From contig VXAI01000114.1 of NCBI GenBank assembly GCA_013399305.1, positions 2,355,000 through 2,418,999 of the forward strand: a DNA stretch of 64,000 nt, read 5' to 3'. This stretch comes from Rostratula benghalensis. Its lineage: Eukaryota; Chordata; Aves; Charadriiformes; Rostratulidae. Of the stretch, positions 44,395-56,310 are shown piece by piece (positions within the stretch are counted from its first letter, which is position 1; every line of letters begins with the position of its first letter). Below the pieces are notes generated by a model. The model ran no database searches. It worked only from the letters and a program-made list of their open reading frames with translations, and was not told the origin of the DNA. The position numbers and the translations under genes were made by a program.

Positions 44395-44879
44395 TGCAGA
44401 ATAAGGCTGTGGCCTGGCTGGCTGCAGCATGGCACTGCAGCATCTTCACCAGGGTTTGTCACCAGCAAAGCCAGCCCTTGCCCAATGGGCCCCTGAGCTC
44501 TCTGGCCTGTGAGAAGAGCTGCCATGGTTAGTAAACAAGGAGGTGTTTCAGGTGGGAAGGCACAGGCAATTTTCTTTACTGTCCCTGGAGGCTTTGCTAA
44601 GGGGGGAACAGTGTTAAGGAGTAGTCCCCAACCAGAAAGTCTGCAGCTCCTTCTGAGCTGGGCAGAGTTTACGTCCTTGGCTGTCAGCTTCACACCCAGC
44701 CAGAGCTGCTCTGCAGGGACCATAACAGCCATCCCTGGGTGCTTCCTACCTTGTGCTGTGAACACAGCAGAAAAAACCGATAGAGTTGCTGTAATCACCA
44801 TCCTAACACCTGTGCTAATCACAAATTAATTTAAAGACATGAGTGAAATTTGCTGGGGGGAGGAGTTGTGTGTGGGTTT

Positions 44880-45115
44880 TTTATTTATTTTATTTCTATA
44901 GGGTAATAATGGAAAATGCTAAATTGAAATGACAGTGTTTTGGTTTTCACTTCTGATTGGTGTTGATGCTGTATAGCCATGCTGGCTAATGTTAAATATA
45001 TTAGATGTTCTGTCTTGGACATTGTTGGTGCTTCACCAACGATGGTGATAAAATCTTTTCCAGATCTCATAGTCAAACGCTGCTATTCCACAGTACATTT
45101 ACCTTTCAGACCTTT
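44880..45115. promoter_or_regulatory. Candidate conserved noncoding element
   Basis: An AT-rich island in GC-rich surroundings has low-redundancy sequence (GGGTAATAATGG, GGCTAATGTTAAATATATTAG, CCAACGATGGTGATAAAATC). No coding frame or repeat family is recognised. Confidence 0.4.
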
Positions 45116-45717
45116 CTTCCGAGCTGGGACAAAGAGCAGTGCTGCAGAACTGGGCAGCCCGCACAGTGGGGCACAAAAGAGCAGCTCCATAACTGCCCTT
45201 GGGTCAGCGTGACCCTGGGAGCCTGGTGGACATGCTGGGCTCCTCTTGACTCTCGTGTAGCACCAGGGAGCTGTTGACAGGACTAAAATAGGGCATTTTC
45301 CTCTCTTCCTCAAACAGATGCCACCTTGCTACAAGATGCCATGGCTCTCCTTGGGCCAGCTCAAGTATGTGGTGTTGATTGGTGCTCGGTGGCCCAAGGA
45401 GCTTAGGTCTAAGCTGCGGTTCCTGCTGCAGATTTGGGTGCCTGCTCTTGCCAGGGTGCCCCTAAGATGTCATCTCCTGGAGATGGAAGGGTGGCATGGG
45501 GACAGGGCTGCTTGCTTTCCGCTGCAGCGTCAGTGCAAACTAGGTAAAACTTGATTCTTGGAAGAAAATTTCCACTCTAATAGAAAAATAAATGCCCCGG
45601 TGGTTTTGGAAGCACATCAGATGTTTTCTGGTATGGCACACAACGTGTACAATGAATGTGAGGCGTTTTGTGGGGAGAGCAGAGATTTTCCACAATAACA
45701 ACATTTTTTGGGGTTTG

Positions 45718-45746
45718 TTTTTTTTTTTTTAAAAAAAAAAAAAAAA
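45718..45746. repeat. T13-A16 homopolymer junction
   Basis: Thirteen T are followed directly by sixteen A, giving a perfect self-complementary dT-dA palindrome. Confidence 0.9.
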
Positions 45747-46894
45747 GCATCTGTTTTCCCAGTTAAGAAGAAAGAGGAAAAAACTTTTGAGAGCAGATAT
45801 TTTCTGGCTGCCATGGTCCTGTGCCTGGATGCTGGATGCTGCTATGCCGGGCAGGGATGGAGAAGTCCCTCCAGCTGCAGAGCAGCGAAGGGAGCTCAGG
45901 GCAGTTGGGGACTGGGCTGGTACCTGCACCCTGGCTCCTGCTGGTCGGTACGTGTGGTCACATTGATGCCATGTGGTTCAGAACCCCAGCATCTCCCAGG
46001 TCCTCTCCATCACCCATCAGCAGGCAGAGAGGTTGACAGGTCCTGTGTTTCCCACCAGGTACCTGCTGGGAAAAAGTCTACTGGGCCCACGGAGGCAGTT
46101 GGCAGCTCTGCAGAGAAAAGAGGAGCATTTGGAGCCAGGCTGATGGGGACACACCTGTACCACCGCTTGTCCAGATCGGTGTAGCCAGATGGTGATGGCT
46201 GATGAGCTCTGGTGCTGGTGTTGGGTAATTGGTCATGGTTTGGGTGTGAAATGGTGAAAAAAGACCTAAAACAGCCAACTTGCTGCCTGCAGAGAATGAT
46301 GCATTTTTGGTAGGGAGAAGAAAGACAATTATTAGGGTGTGCCATCACTGGTTTTGGAGGCTGCTTCCTTGGCTAAGGGAAAATTAAACGGGAGATTTCT
46401 GCAGGGCAAGGAAGCTCCTAGTGCTCACTCGGGCAGGGGTGCCCTTGCTCTGTGCTGGGCAGCAAACCCCGTGTGTTACATCTTCCCAGGTGCCACCGGA
46501 GGCACCACAAGTGCTGGAGCAAAGGGCATCAAAACAGAGCCGAGAGGCAGGCAGGTATCTGCTGTCTCTCTGTCACCCCTCCTATCCTGGGTCTGAAATT
46601 CCCAGCCAGCAGACAGGGTGTGCATCCCCTTTTCAGGGAGCAGGGGGAGCTGGAGCAGATAAATGCAAAGAGCTGAACGGCATAGCAGCCCTGGGGGTAG
46701 TGGTAGCATGTCCCTGGTACCTCCTCCTGCTTTCTCCCATATCTGCTTTGATTCCCTCTCCTAATAGCGGCAACAGAGCCTCCAACCCCTACTCTGTTTT
46801 CTCCTGGCACACCTGGTTCCTGAGCCTCGTGTGCGAAAGGCACATTTCTTCACCAGCAATGTCGTTACCCTAAGGGGAACAGCGCAGTTTACAA

Positions 46895-47070
46895 CCCAAT
46901 AAAGCCCACATCCTTCTGTGCAGGCTCCTCTTACGTGATGCTAATGCTTACAAGATGTGCAACGCTGCGGGACAGCCCCGGTAACCAACGCCCCAGCAAA
47001 CGGCTCATGTTTTACATTGCTTTGTGGCCGCAGCCTTTGCTAATTAATCCCAGGGACAAACCTCCTGCTA
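46895..47070. promoter_or_regulatory. Candidate conserved noncoding element
   Basis: A moderately AT-rich, non-repetitive island contains TTACGTGATGCTAATGC, CATGTTTTACATTGC and TTTGCTAATTAATCCC. It precedes CpG-containing sequence at about 47.1-47.5 kb (GTGATCACACACTGCGG, TAACGTGATTTACAT). Confidence 0.4.
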
Positions 47071-47504
47071 TCAACAGGCTTGTGGCCACCGGCCACCAGT
47101 GACCCGCTGCGGCTCCCGCTCCTGGCTCTGTGTCACAGCATGATGCTTTCTCCTGCCTGCCATGGGTGCCCCCAGCCACAGCTCACCCTGGGTCCCCGCT
47201 TTTGGCCACAGCTCGGGGCTGTTTATAGCCCAGTGGCTCGGCGGGAAGCCTGGGCGGCGGGGGAAGCGCGGCATTGTCTGGCAGCGGCGTTGTGATCACA
47301 CACTGCGGCTAACGTGATTTACATCCCATATTCGACCTCTGGCAACTTCAAAGCTGGGGAGAGAGGGGGATTAAGCGGAGGGGCTGGGGCCGGGGTAGCC
47401 GGGGGGGGGCCCGGCTCACCTTTGAGCTCCCGTCGTCCCCTCCCCGCCGGACCCGGGATAATCATCTCCCTTTGTGCTGCCGGGGAAAGCTGGGGTGCAA
47501 ACAC

Positions 47505-47770
47505 AGGGACCTTGTCAATATTGGTTTTTGAGAAGACTTTTTTCTATTCTCCTATGTCTGGAGTTTTTGTACCCAAATCCCCCTGGGGCTGCCCAGCCTT
47601 CCCCTGGGAAATTGGGATCCCGGGGGTCCCCGCTAACACCAGCCATTGATTGAAATTTCACACCCACCTGTTTGCACACAAGATTTAATTTGGTTGATTC
47701 TTCATGCCCTTTTCCTGCTTAATCGTCAACCTATTGACCTTAATATTAAAAGGGGCTAAGGGCGAGGGAG
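47505..47770. promoter_or_regulatory. Candidate conserved noncoding element
   Basis: An AT-rich island has GTCAATATTGG, CCATTGATTGAAATTTC, AATTTGGTTGATTC and CCTTAATATTAAAAGG, flanked by GC-rich DNA on both sides. It lacks coding or transposon signatures. Confidence 0.4.
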
Positions 47771-49204
47771 AGAGAGACTACATTTCTGTAAGGGAACAAA
47801 AGCTTCCAGAGAATGAAGTAGGCACAGCCAGCCCTGAGCTAATGAGTCCCCACCGCACACAGGAGCAGAGAGCCCTGTGCACTTCCCTTGGCTCCTCTCC
47901 CGTGCGAACAGGGCATGTTGCACTCCCTGTCCCTTTCCTCCCTGCCCTTTAGAGTACCCACAAGTTTAAGGCCAGAAAAGATGGGAGACCACCCAGGCTG
48001 AGCCCAGGCACATACCACCCCACTGTTTTGCTTTTCCCCTGCACTTGTGTGGGGTGAACAACCTTCCGGAAACGCCTCCTATTTGATGGAACATGCTGGG
48101 ATGCAGGAAACTAACCCAGTGATGCAACAGCAGCAGCAGGCAGAGGTCAGGAAGCATCCCACATGGTCCCTGCTGTGCCCTGGCATCGTGGTGTGGCTCT
48201 TCCATACACCCCAGAGCAGCACCTGTGTGGCAGCGTGAAGCCCAGCCCAGGGGTGACACTGAGCCCTGCCGTACTCTGGTGACCTGGCTGGCATGCTGCT
48301 CTAAGAGCTGGGGCTGAGCCAGTGGTGGAACTGTGCGTCCTCTCCCTGGCACAAGGCAGCCCGAATGGAATAGCTTCCCTGGCTTGTGGATTTAATAATG
48401 CCCCAGCTGGCTCAGCCCAGGGCAAGGCCAGGCAGCCTCCCTGCTCTATGGGGGTTTGGCTGCTCTCACACTCATCTGCCTCTTCATACAGAGGGGGGAA
48501 AGGGCAGAAGAAAAGGTTTTTGGTGTCTACCAGGGTCAGAGGGGGCAAAAAATAGCCTTTAACCAGCCTGGTGGGAGGGAGGCTGGCACTGTCCATTCCC
48601 ACTGTTTGTCTGGCAGGAGGCACAGAAACCATAGGGCAGGGGCTTGTGCTATTTTGCTGTCAGAACCCCAACACGCTGTGCTGTGCTGGCACTGTGAGGT
48701 GGCAGGAGGGGCTGGGTAAAGTAACAGTAAAGGCAGGGCACAACCCGCATGGCCCCACGTGTGAAGTGTGTGCAGCCACAGGGACCACTGCGTGGCTGCG
48801 GTTTGCCAGAGGCACATGTCCAGCCCAGGGGTGAGACCCCCCGCAGCAACCTTGGCTGTAGGGGTACCGGCCAGCCCCAACCCCGGGGGGGGGAAGGGCT
48901 CTGACCACCTTCCCTGCATCACCTTGTTTCATGGGGTAGAGTTTTCAGCGGTCCCGGAACTTGCAGATGTCATCTCCCTGCTGGAAAAGGAAAAAGAGCT
49001 CTATTTTTTTTTTTCCCCTGCTCTGCCTTAGCTGACGTGAAACCCAAGCTGTGTGGGAGCCTGCGAGCGTGTGTGGCTGTGCTCACACGTGTGTGCGGCG
49101 AGCCGCCCGTGTCCTGTGCCCCAGCCGGGGCCATGCCGGGGGGGGGTGGTGGGGAGGGGGTGCGGGTGCTTGTGCGCCTTTCCCCAGGGGGGCTGTTTCG
49201 GTCT

Positions 49205-49360
49205 GCAGAGTGCGGTCGTGTTTATTTAATATCTGACGTCCCTTCTGTCTGCAGCGCTGACATTAATTGCCAGACAATGAGCAATGGAGCCCAGATGTTC
49301 CCCGACGGTGGCCTCCCTTCCTTCACCAGTGCTGTGCGGGTGATAGAAAATTCAAGGGGG
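49205..49360. promoter_or_regulatory. Candidate conserved element, exon-like edge
   Basis: TTTATTTAATATCTGACGTC and GACATTAATTGCCAGACAAT form an AT-rich island. A good splice-acceptor-like tract (CCCTTCTGTCTGCAG, ending 49255) sits inside it. A noncoding RNA exon is possible but no matching donor was chosen. Confidence 0.3.
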
Positions 49361-52079
49361 AGTTGCGTTTGGGCCACTGCTGCTGCAGGGCCATTCCCGG
49401 GAGCACGGGGCGGTGAGGGTGTTGCAGGTCAGCTGGGGATGCCCGTGCATGGGCAGCTCCTGCCCTAGCCCCTCCATGCTGAGAACTGGGCACGGGCAGC
49501 GCAGGCACCAGGGAGCAGGGGCTGGAGGTGAAACCCAGCGGTGGACGTGCTGATCTCCAGGACCTCCCTGAGTTCCCCCCCTACCCTGACTGCAGGAAAA
49601 GGCAGGCTGTGCCCCGCCACCCTGCTGCTGGCATGCTCACTTGCCAGCCTGAGACTAACATGGCAGCCTGTCATTTCTTAAATACCCTTGACTTGCAAAA
49701 CAAGAGGCTGTTCTACAGCAGACGTGGCCTTATCGGAGAGCCACAGTGCCTCTGGGGCCCCCACGCACCCAGCCAAGCACCTGGTCTGTGGCTCTGCAGC
49801 TGCGTGGGGGGCTCTGGGTGCCCCCGGGATTTGTCCTTTCAACATGAGGCAGGATTGATGAAATACTGCTGATGGATCTGCAAGGGCTGGGGTGGGCAGA
49901 GGAAGGCAGTGTTCCCTCTCTGTCCTCTGTTGTTGGTAGGACACCCACCCAGGAAGATTCCCAGTTCCCTGCTTTGCCAGGGACTTAGTATGCACCCACT
50001 GCTAACCATTGGACTTTATTCTTTAACTTGGAATGAATTATTAGAACAAATGGTACTGGAGACTAATGCACGGGATGGTGTTATTTTTAGAAGTGATGTC
50101 TGTCACAGTGGCATCACTTCCTAAGGGACGCGCGTGACAGGGAGCAAAACCAGCAAACCAGCCTGACCAGCAAATAACCCCTTGCACGGTTTCCATATTG
50201 CTTTTTTAAACAGGAAGGGAACATGATACAAACGCTATGCGAATTATGATCTGAAAAGTTTTCCTGGCAGGTTGTCACATGAGTCGTTAGTGTCATTCTT
50301 TGACATGCATTCTCAGAGCCACTGAGTTAACCCTCTCACCCCCCTGGGAGGGCTGCCAGGTGAAGATTTTCTTCCCCACCTCAGGGGAGAAAAAAGTCAG
50401 CCTTTTCCTCAGGTATCTTCAGGAGGTGATTTCATACCAGCACCTGAGCCGGGGCTCCCCCCAGCTGCTGAATTTGGGATACAGCTCGAGGCACTGGAGA
50501 GTGAAGGCAGGCAGGGGGACACAATGCCTGCTGCAGCTGCCCCCTCACCCCAGGGCTGCCAGGCTGGGAATTGACTGAATAACCCCCTCCCATGTACCAC
50601 CTCCTCTCCCCCAATGCACTGGGGCACCTTCACCCCCCAAAAGCATCCCTGGCCAAGGTGGGGAGCACAGGGGGGCCCACTCAACCCGTGGGGGCTGTGG
50701 GTGTGGGTGAGGGTCCCTGCCCACGTGTGTGCTCATCTCCTTCTGGGCTGCCTTGGCTGCAGCTTCGCGCAGAGCCCAGCTGTGCTCTGGCCGGAGAACA
50801 TCCGCTGTGGAAACCTGGGAGGAGCTGACAATCCCCAAAGATTGGCTGCACACCCGGCCAAGCAAGAGCTGCTGGCTCCCAGCCTAATTCGTTGCAAATG
50901 TGCTTCCATGTGGTTCCAATCTGGAGCCCCCGCTCCCCTCCCACCGCTGCTCCCTGAGGCTCGGCAGGGGCCGGGAGCAGCCAAACGGGGCAGAGCTGGG
51001 AGCAGCCCCAACGCTGGCCTGGGCACTCAGCAGCTGCCCAGCTCCCTGACACTGAGACTTGTCCCCTGACAAGTCCCTTCCTGGGGGACACAGGGAACCT
51101 CCACTTCTGCCGGAGGGTGAGACCTGCTCATGGCAAATTCCCACTGGGGACACCGTGCCCGGATAGGTCCCTGTCCCCATGGAAGGGCTAACATCGCCCC
51201 TGTGGCACTTAGCCGGGCCTCGGGCATCCTCTTCCCATCGGGGTTTGATTTCCATGTACCACTGGGTGATTTGTGGGGGTGGCACTAGGCTGGCAGCCAG
51301 GAGCAGACAGCATCCTTATTTAGCCATCACTTGGACCTCCCCAGCTGTCGTCTGGGGCCATGGCTGCCTGCTCCCTGTCCTTGGATGCAGGTGGGCTCCT
51401 GGGGCCATGGTCCCTTCTCTGCCCTCCCTGCCAGGTCCTGCCCGCTCAGCGGGATTTGGGGCAGGAGAGAGCAAGGCTGTGTCTTGCTCACTGCACCCAG
51501 TGCGTGGGAGCCCATTAGGGATTCTGTCAGTGCTGCATCACTACCCCTGCATCCTCCTGCCTTTGAGGCTCTGCCCTTTTGAGCCCCTTGGCACTGTTCC
51601 CCTACAGAGCTGCCCTTGGGCAGTGCTGGTGTCACCACATCACCCCCCAGCACACTGGTTCCAGCAGAGATGTCCCCAGGCAGCAACGGGCTCCTGAGCC
51701 CATCTGTCCCTGCAGTTCCTTGCTGGACTTTGCAGGGCAGAAGCAGGGCAGGTCTCTCTGCCCTGCAGCAGCAGCGTGGGAGGGAGTGAGGACCAGGGAG
51801 CTCCCTGCCAACATCCCAGTGCACAATCCCAGCACGAGCATTTCCAGGTCAGTCTTCCCCTTGTCTCATGCACGCGTTAACATCCCAGACCAGTGCAAGC
51901 ACCACTTATTCATTTCAGACCTTCCATCTGAAGGGCTTTCCCCATCTTTTGGAGTCCTCGCCTATGTCCTGCAATGCCCCTTCAGTGCCACTGACCAAAT
52001 TTAAACTCAATTTAAAATTAGTCCAGACTCAAACACCCTCTTTCCCCCCAACTCGTGCTTTTTTTTGGGGAGGAGATTA

Positions 52080-52250
52080 CGTCAAAGCTTCACACTTTTC
52101 CATGAAAAATTGCCCCATCAAGCACAGTTACAGCCCCTCTCCTCTCCTCTCCAGTGTTTATAGCTGGATTTAAAATGCCCGGCACAAGGTTAACGCTAGG
52201 AGCATTGAAATAAAATGGCATAAAAGGAGTTCAGTCCTCCTCAGGTTTCA
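52080..52250. promoter_or_regulatory. Candidate conserved noncoding element
   Basis: Low-redundancy AT-rich sequence contains GATTACGTCAAAGC, GTGTTTATAGCTGGATTTAAAA and AATAAAATGGCATAAAAGG. The 13-bp AATGGCATAAAAG also occurs at 41393, just after duplicated element 1 copy A, which may be chance. Confidence 0.35.
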
Positions 52251-53007
52251 GGAGAAGCAGGGTGAACTGTGCGGGGGAGCAAGCGGGGCCGGCACCTGCA
52301 ATAACATCTTTGGTGTCACTGCAGGAACGGAAAAGGAAATGAGCAGTCAGGGAGCCGGCAGCAGCTCGGTGGTGGCCAGGCAGGCTGGGCTGTGGTTGCT
52401 ACCCCTTGCCAAATCCAGAGCCCTCCTATGGGCATCACGGTGCTGCTGGCACCCCACAGTGGCTGCGCTGTGGCCATGGGCAGCATGGCCCCTCAGGCAG
52501 CCTGCAGTGCCCGTATCACTGGGAAGAAATGGTGGAGATGGGGAGATAGCATCCGTCTGCCACTCCTTGCCTCCAGCCATTGGGGTAGGTCCAGGTGCCA
52601 AGAAGGAAGAAACGTCCCCAGCAAGTGCTTTGGGATCCTGGGGAAATAAGTGGTTTGGCTAAGATGCAAGAGCATCTGTGATGGCTGTGAGGGGATGCAC
52701 CCACAGGCATCTCCCTGCAAAGGGCTTTGCCACACGCTGCCACTGCAGGGAGATGCTAGGATGAGCTTAGCTGGACCCTGCAGAAATCCCGACCCCGTGA
52801 GGCTGGGCTCCCCCCCCTCCGTAAAAAGCCAAGCTAACGCCTTCAGGGTGACTCGGGACTGCTGTCAGGTTTGCAGAAGCAGTGGCAGGGTTGCCCCAGC
52901 TCTGCAGCAGGGTGTCAGGGGGAGAGCTGATGCCTGGGCTCCCTGTGGGGTGTGCAGCCCTCGCTGTGCTGCAGCGCTGCTGCCCCACTGCAGCCAGGCA
53001 CTGTGCG

Positions 53008-53280
53008 TCGCCTTTTAAGATCAGAAAGGTTTTTGAACTGACGTGAGCTCTGGTACGTGGAGAAGAGCGTACAGCAGGGTAATTAAAGTGTAAGAGCGAG
53101 TCTGGGTTTGCCTTTAATGGCTTGCAGCTGCAAATATTTTTCTGTCTTCTCGAGCCCACTTGTAAGCTGTCTGGCTGTATTTCTCATCCTGGCCAATTAG
53201 ATTCCCATGTGTGCTGCAGGAGTGAAAATATAGAAAGTGAATAATCCTCCAATTCTGCTCCTCATTGCAGAGGCCTTTGA
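53008..53280. promoter_or_regulatory. Candidate conserved noncoding element
   Basis: A non-repetitive island has GCCTTTTAAGATCAG, GGGTAATTAAAGTGTAAG, CTGCAAATATTTTTCTG and GGCCAATTAGATTCCC. These ATTA/TAAT cores suggest homeodomain or forkhead input. No coding potential was recognised. Confidence 0.45.
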
Positions 53281-53439
53281 ACCTCTGGCTGCCGTGGCTC
53301 CCTCCCACCCCAGCCCCATCACCACCCTGGCCAGCCCCTCCATGCCCACCATAGCTCCCCTCTTTGCAACCTAACTTCCCCTCTAGCAGAGCTGCCTGGG
53401 CATCACTGCCATTCATCTTCAAGCCTTTCTGATCAAAGT

Positions 53440-53635
53440 TGGGGGCTTTTTTTTTTTTTTTTTTCCCCCCTTTTGCCAATTTTTACAGCTATATTCCCTT
53501 TTGGATGCTGGTTTTCTGCCAAAAGTTCCACTCTAAAATCAAAAGGGGCAGTCCATTAATACGAGGCAGCTGTAACAAGTACACTATTGTGTTGTCTCTT
53601 CCAAGGTACCCAGGATTTTTAATAAACTGCGGGGC
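53440..53635. promoter_or_regulatory. Candidate conserved noncoding element
   Basis: A T/C tract (about 53447-53472) is followed by non-repetitive AT-rich sequence (CCAATTTTTACAGC, CAGTCCATTAATACGAGG, GGATTTTTAATAAACTG) up to a sharp return to GC-rich DNA. Confidence 0.4.
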
Positions 53636-54028
53636 GTGGGGAGCTGGTTGCCTCCAAGGAGGGGGAGGCAAAGGGGAGGGAGAGGGAGCTGGCAGACAGT
53701 GCAGTGCCATAAAATGCAGCCCGGCAGCGCGGGGCCTTCAGCACGCTCGGCGCTGCGTGGCGGTGGGAGCGGTGCAGGAGGCACTCAGCAGCCTCCCGGA
53801 TCCCTTCCAGCTCCAGGATCAGGTATCGGTCGGGATATGCTGCTCGCTTTGATCCCTGTGGGCTGACAAGGCCCTTTGCCAGGACCCACGCAGGCAAACA
53901 ACAGGCTCACCGCCTCGGCTGCCCTGCGCCAGACTGCCCATCGCTGGTGGGGCAGCTCGCTCCGGGGACAGGAGCTGTAATTCCCAGGGGAAAGCTGGGG
54001 AGCCAGGAAGGGCAGGGGGCACAGAAGC

Positions 54029-54283
54029 TTTAAACTGGAAGAGGGGACATTTCGATTAGATATTAGTAAGAATAACCCTTTACTGTGAGGGTGGTGAGAC
54101 ACAGAAAGAGTTTGCCCAGAGAAGCTGTGGATGCCCCATCCCTGGAGGTGTTCAAGGACAGGTTGGATGGGGCTCTGAGCAACCTGGTCTAGTGGGAGGT
54201 GACCCTGCCCAGGGCAGGGGGTTGGACTGGAGGATCTTTAAGGTCCCTTCCAACCCAAACCATTCTATGATTCTATGATTCTA
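54029..54283 (+). mobile_element. CR1 LINE 3'-end fragment (sense)
   Basis: This is a well-preserved avian CR1 3' end. It contains TTTAAACTGGAAGAGGGGAC, GATTAGATATTAG, GTGAGGGTGGTGAGACAC, CCCAGAGAAGCTGTGGATGC, GAGCAACCTGGTCTAGTGGG and CCTTCCAACCCAAACC. It ends in the CR1 hallmark of repeated ATTCTATG octamers. It is 5'-truncated (about 255 bp) with no reverse-transcriptase region and is younger than the copy near 6.9 kb. Confidence 0.95.
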
Positions 54284-55295
54284 AGCTGCTTGGGCTGCAA
54301 AGGGGTCCCTGCGCTCCCTGAACTGTGGGTGGCCACAGTGCTTTGACTACACCTAGCTGTCCTGGTGCAGGAAGTCAAATCAGCCCCTCAGGAACACCCT
54401 GACATGGGACACTAGGGCTGGTTTGTCACTGTGCCTGACTCTCCAGCCTCATGGTACCATCAGCCTTGCTGCCCCGCTCAGCCCAGCTCTGCCCTCTGCT
54501 TGGCTGCTGGGCTGCAGTCTGTCAGCGCCGTTGGTCCAGGGAGTGCCAGGCGCATGGCTGGGCTTGGCAGTGGCAACTGAGCCAGTGGCATTCATAGCCA
54601 CACCATTCCCCAGCCCCAGGGGACCGTGTCCCTGCCAGGACAGCCCCCTCCCAGCCCAGGGGATGGCCTGCTGGCATGGCTCACTGCAAGGAGCTGCTGG
54701 GACACTCTGTGGGGGTCAAGGGTACCCATGAACCAGCAGGGAAGCTGGTAGGGAGCTCACTTAAGTGCAATGTGATATAAACCCGAAAGAGCCACAGCCA
54801 TGAAAAGTTCAGACCCTGGTTCCCAGTCAGGTTTGGGTTTCCTGGGAAATGTCAGTGTTATTTGCTATTCAGACTCAGCCCAATTGCAGAAGGTCCCCAA
54901 GGCCTTCTCTGACTCACTCCCCATGAGGGACATCAGCCAGCACCCAGTGGGGTCACGTATGAACTGCCTTGTCCAGTCAGGAGCCCTACATGATGCCCCT
55001 CGAGACCCCTGGCACCCATGGCTGAGCCAGCAGAGCAAGACAGGCAGAGCAAACCCCAGCCAGGGCTGCCGCACCGGCCAGCTCAGACAGGCACCGCTCC
55101 CTGCAGATCCCCAGGGGTCCCGTTCTCTGCTCCTGCGTGGTTTGGGAGCACCTTGCAGCACGATGAGCCCAGGGCAGGTTCCCGCGCTGGGGTTTGGGAG
55201 CAGTGGAGCTGACCTCATGGGCTCACCATCCCAAGTCAAGGTGAGGATGGGCTGGGAGCAGATGGGACCTGCTCTGCTGGTGAAAGAGCGTTTCT

Positions 55296-55417
55296 GCTAT
55301 TTATGCTAAGCGGTGGGAATGCTTCTCAAGCATTTCGGATGGCTCTGTAATGAGGCCGGCCTAAATATGCCAGCATTATTTGTGCCGGACAATTAAAAAC
55401 TCCCCCTTGCCACATTA
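55296..55417 (+). promoter_or_regulatory. Duplicated noncoding element 1, copy B
   Basis: This is the partner of 41248-41376, in the same orientation and offset by about 14.04 kb. It keeps GCTATTTATG, CTCAAGC, CTGTAATGA and ATTAAAAACTCCCCCTT. Flanks diverge quickly. It is followed by a CpG-containing stretch. Confidence 0.85.
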
Positions 55418-55539
55418 ACGGTGTCTCTGGTGGCGGAAGGGCCCGGGAAGGCGCGGGCGAGGGCAGCCCACAAAGCCCGCCTTTTGTTTCCTGCTCCTTT
55501 GAACCCTCTCAAAGCCCCCCGTTTCAAGGGGTAGCTTTT

Positions 55540-55645
55540 GTTTTCTTTTCAGCGGGCCTGAACCCAGAGCCGCCTGTTGTTTAGCAACACAGAAATGTGA
55601 CCTTAATTGACTCTGCTCTCGGGTGCACTGTGTAAATCACTTCTG
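55540..55645. promoter_or_regulatory. Candidate conserved noncoding element
   Basis: The sequence GTTGTTTAGCAACACAG, GACCTTAATTGACTC and GTGTAAATCAC lies between the two duplicated elements of block B. GTTGTTTAGCAAC is an imperfect palindrome of RFX X-box type (GTTGCY-like half sites). No counterpart was found in block A. Confidence 0.35.
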
Positions 55646-55931
55646 GCACCCGCGGGGAGTGCGTGGTGTGTCCCCCCCTTCCCCAGCCTCGGTACACCGG
55701 GGGAGCATCCTCCCTCCAGCCACTCCTGGTCCCTGGCTGTTGAGGGAGTGGGATGGGAATCAGGGAGGGAATACTCCTGTTCCTGTGGCAGAGGGTTTCC
55801 CATTTCCATGGGGGAGCAGCAAATTCTGTTTCCCTCAGCTCTTCAAAGCCCTTTTGCAGCCAGTTTGCTGCCACGTTTACAGCCCAGCTGGGTGGGTAAC
55901 CCTCCTTACCTGCCTTCCCTGGGACTCACCG

Positions 55932-56098
55932 GGTTAAACTTTATTGCAAGATAAATTAAACGAGGATGATGAAAATTATTAAGTGATGAAAAGGCAACAA
56001 CTCCTCCTGTAAATGTCTGACGCACTTAGCCAGACGACTTATTTGTAGGATACCAGGGGGCTGATACATTAACAGATATAATTTGCGGTCTCCCGAGG
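55932..56098. promoter_or_regulatory. AT-rich candidate element immediately before element 2 copy B
   Basis: A strongly AT-rich island contains TTTATTGCAAGATAAATTAAACG, AAAATTATTAAGTGATGAAAAGG and TACATTAACAGATATAATTTGC (shown as fragments). TGATGAAAAG also occurs at 41991 in block A, a weak hint that the duplicated unit was continuous. Confidence 0.4.
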
Positions 56099-56101
56099 AG
56101 A

Positions 56102-56310
56102 GGTTAAGGGCTGGGAGCACAGCTCCCTGGGAGCTGCCCCGTCTCTCCACCTCGCCTGCCCCAGCCTTAATCAAGCGATCATCTCAGCCTGCGCCTCGCC
56201 GGCCGCCTCACTCCTTTCAATGGGGGGAAATTTGCAGACAAATTCCTGCCAGCGGGACGTTGGAGCTCTCCTGCGTGGCGGGATAAAGATACCTGTCACC
56301 TCCGCCCGGC
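56102..56310 (+). promoter_or_regulatory. Duplicated noncoding element 2, copy B
   Basis: This is the partner of 42467-42663, in the same orientation and offset by about 13.64 kb. It keeps TAATCAAGCGATCATCTCAG, TTTGCAGACAAATTCCTGCC and GGGATAAAGATACCTGTCAC. It is richer in CpG than copy A. It lies about 0.7 kb after element 1 copy B. Confidence 0.9.
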
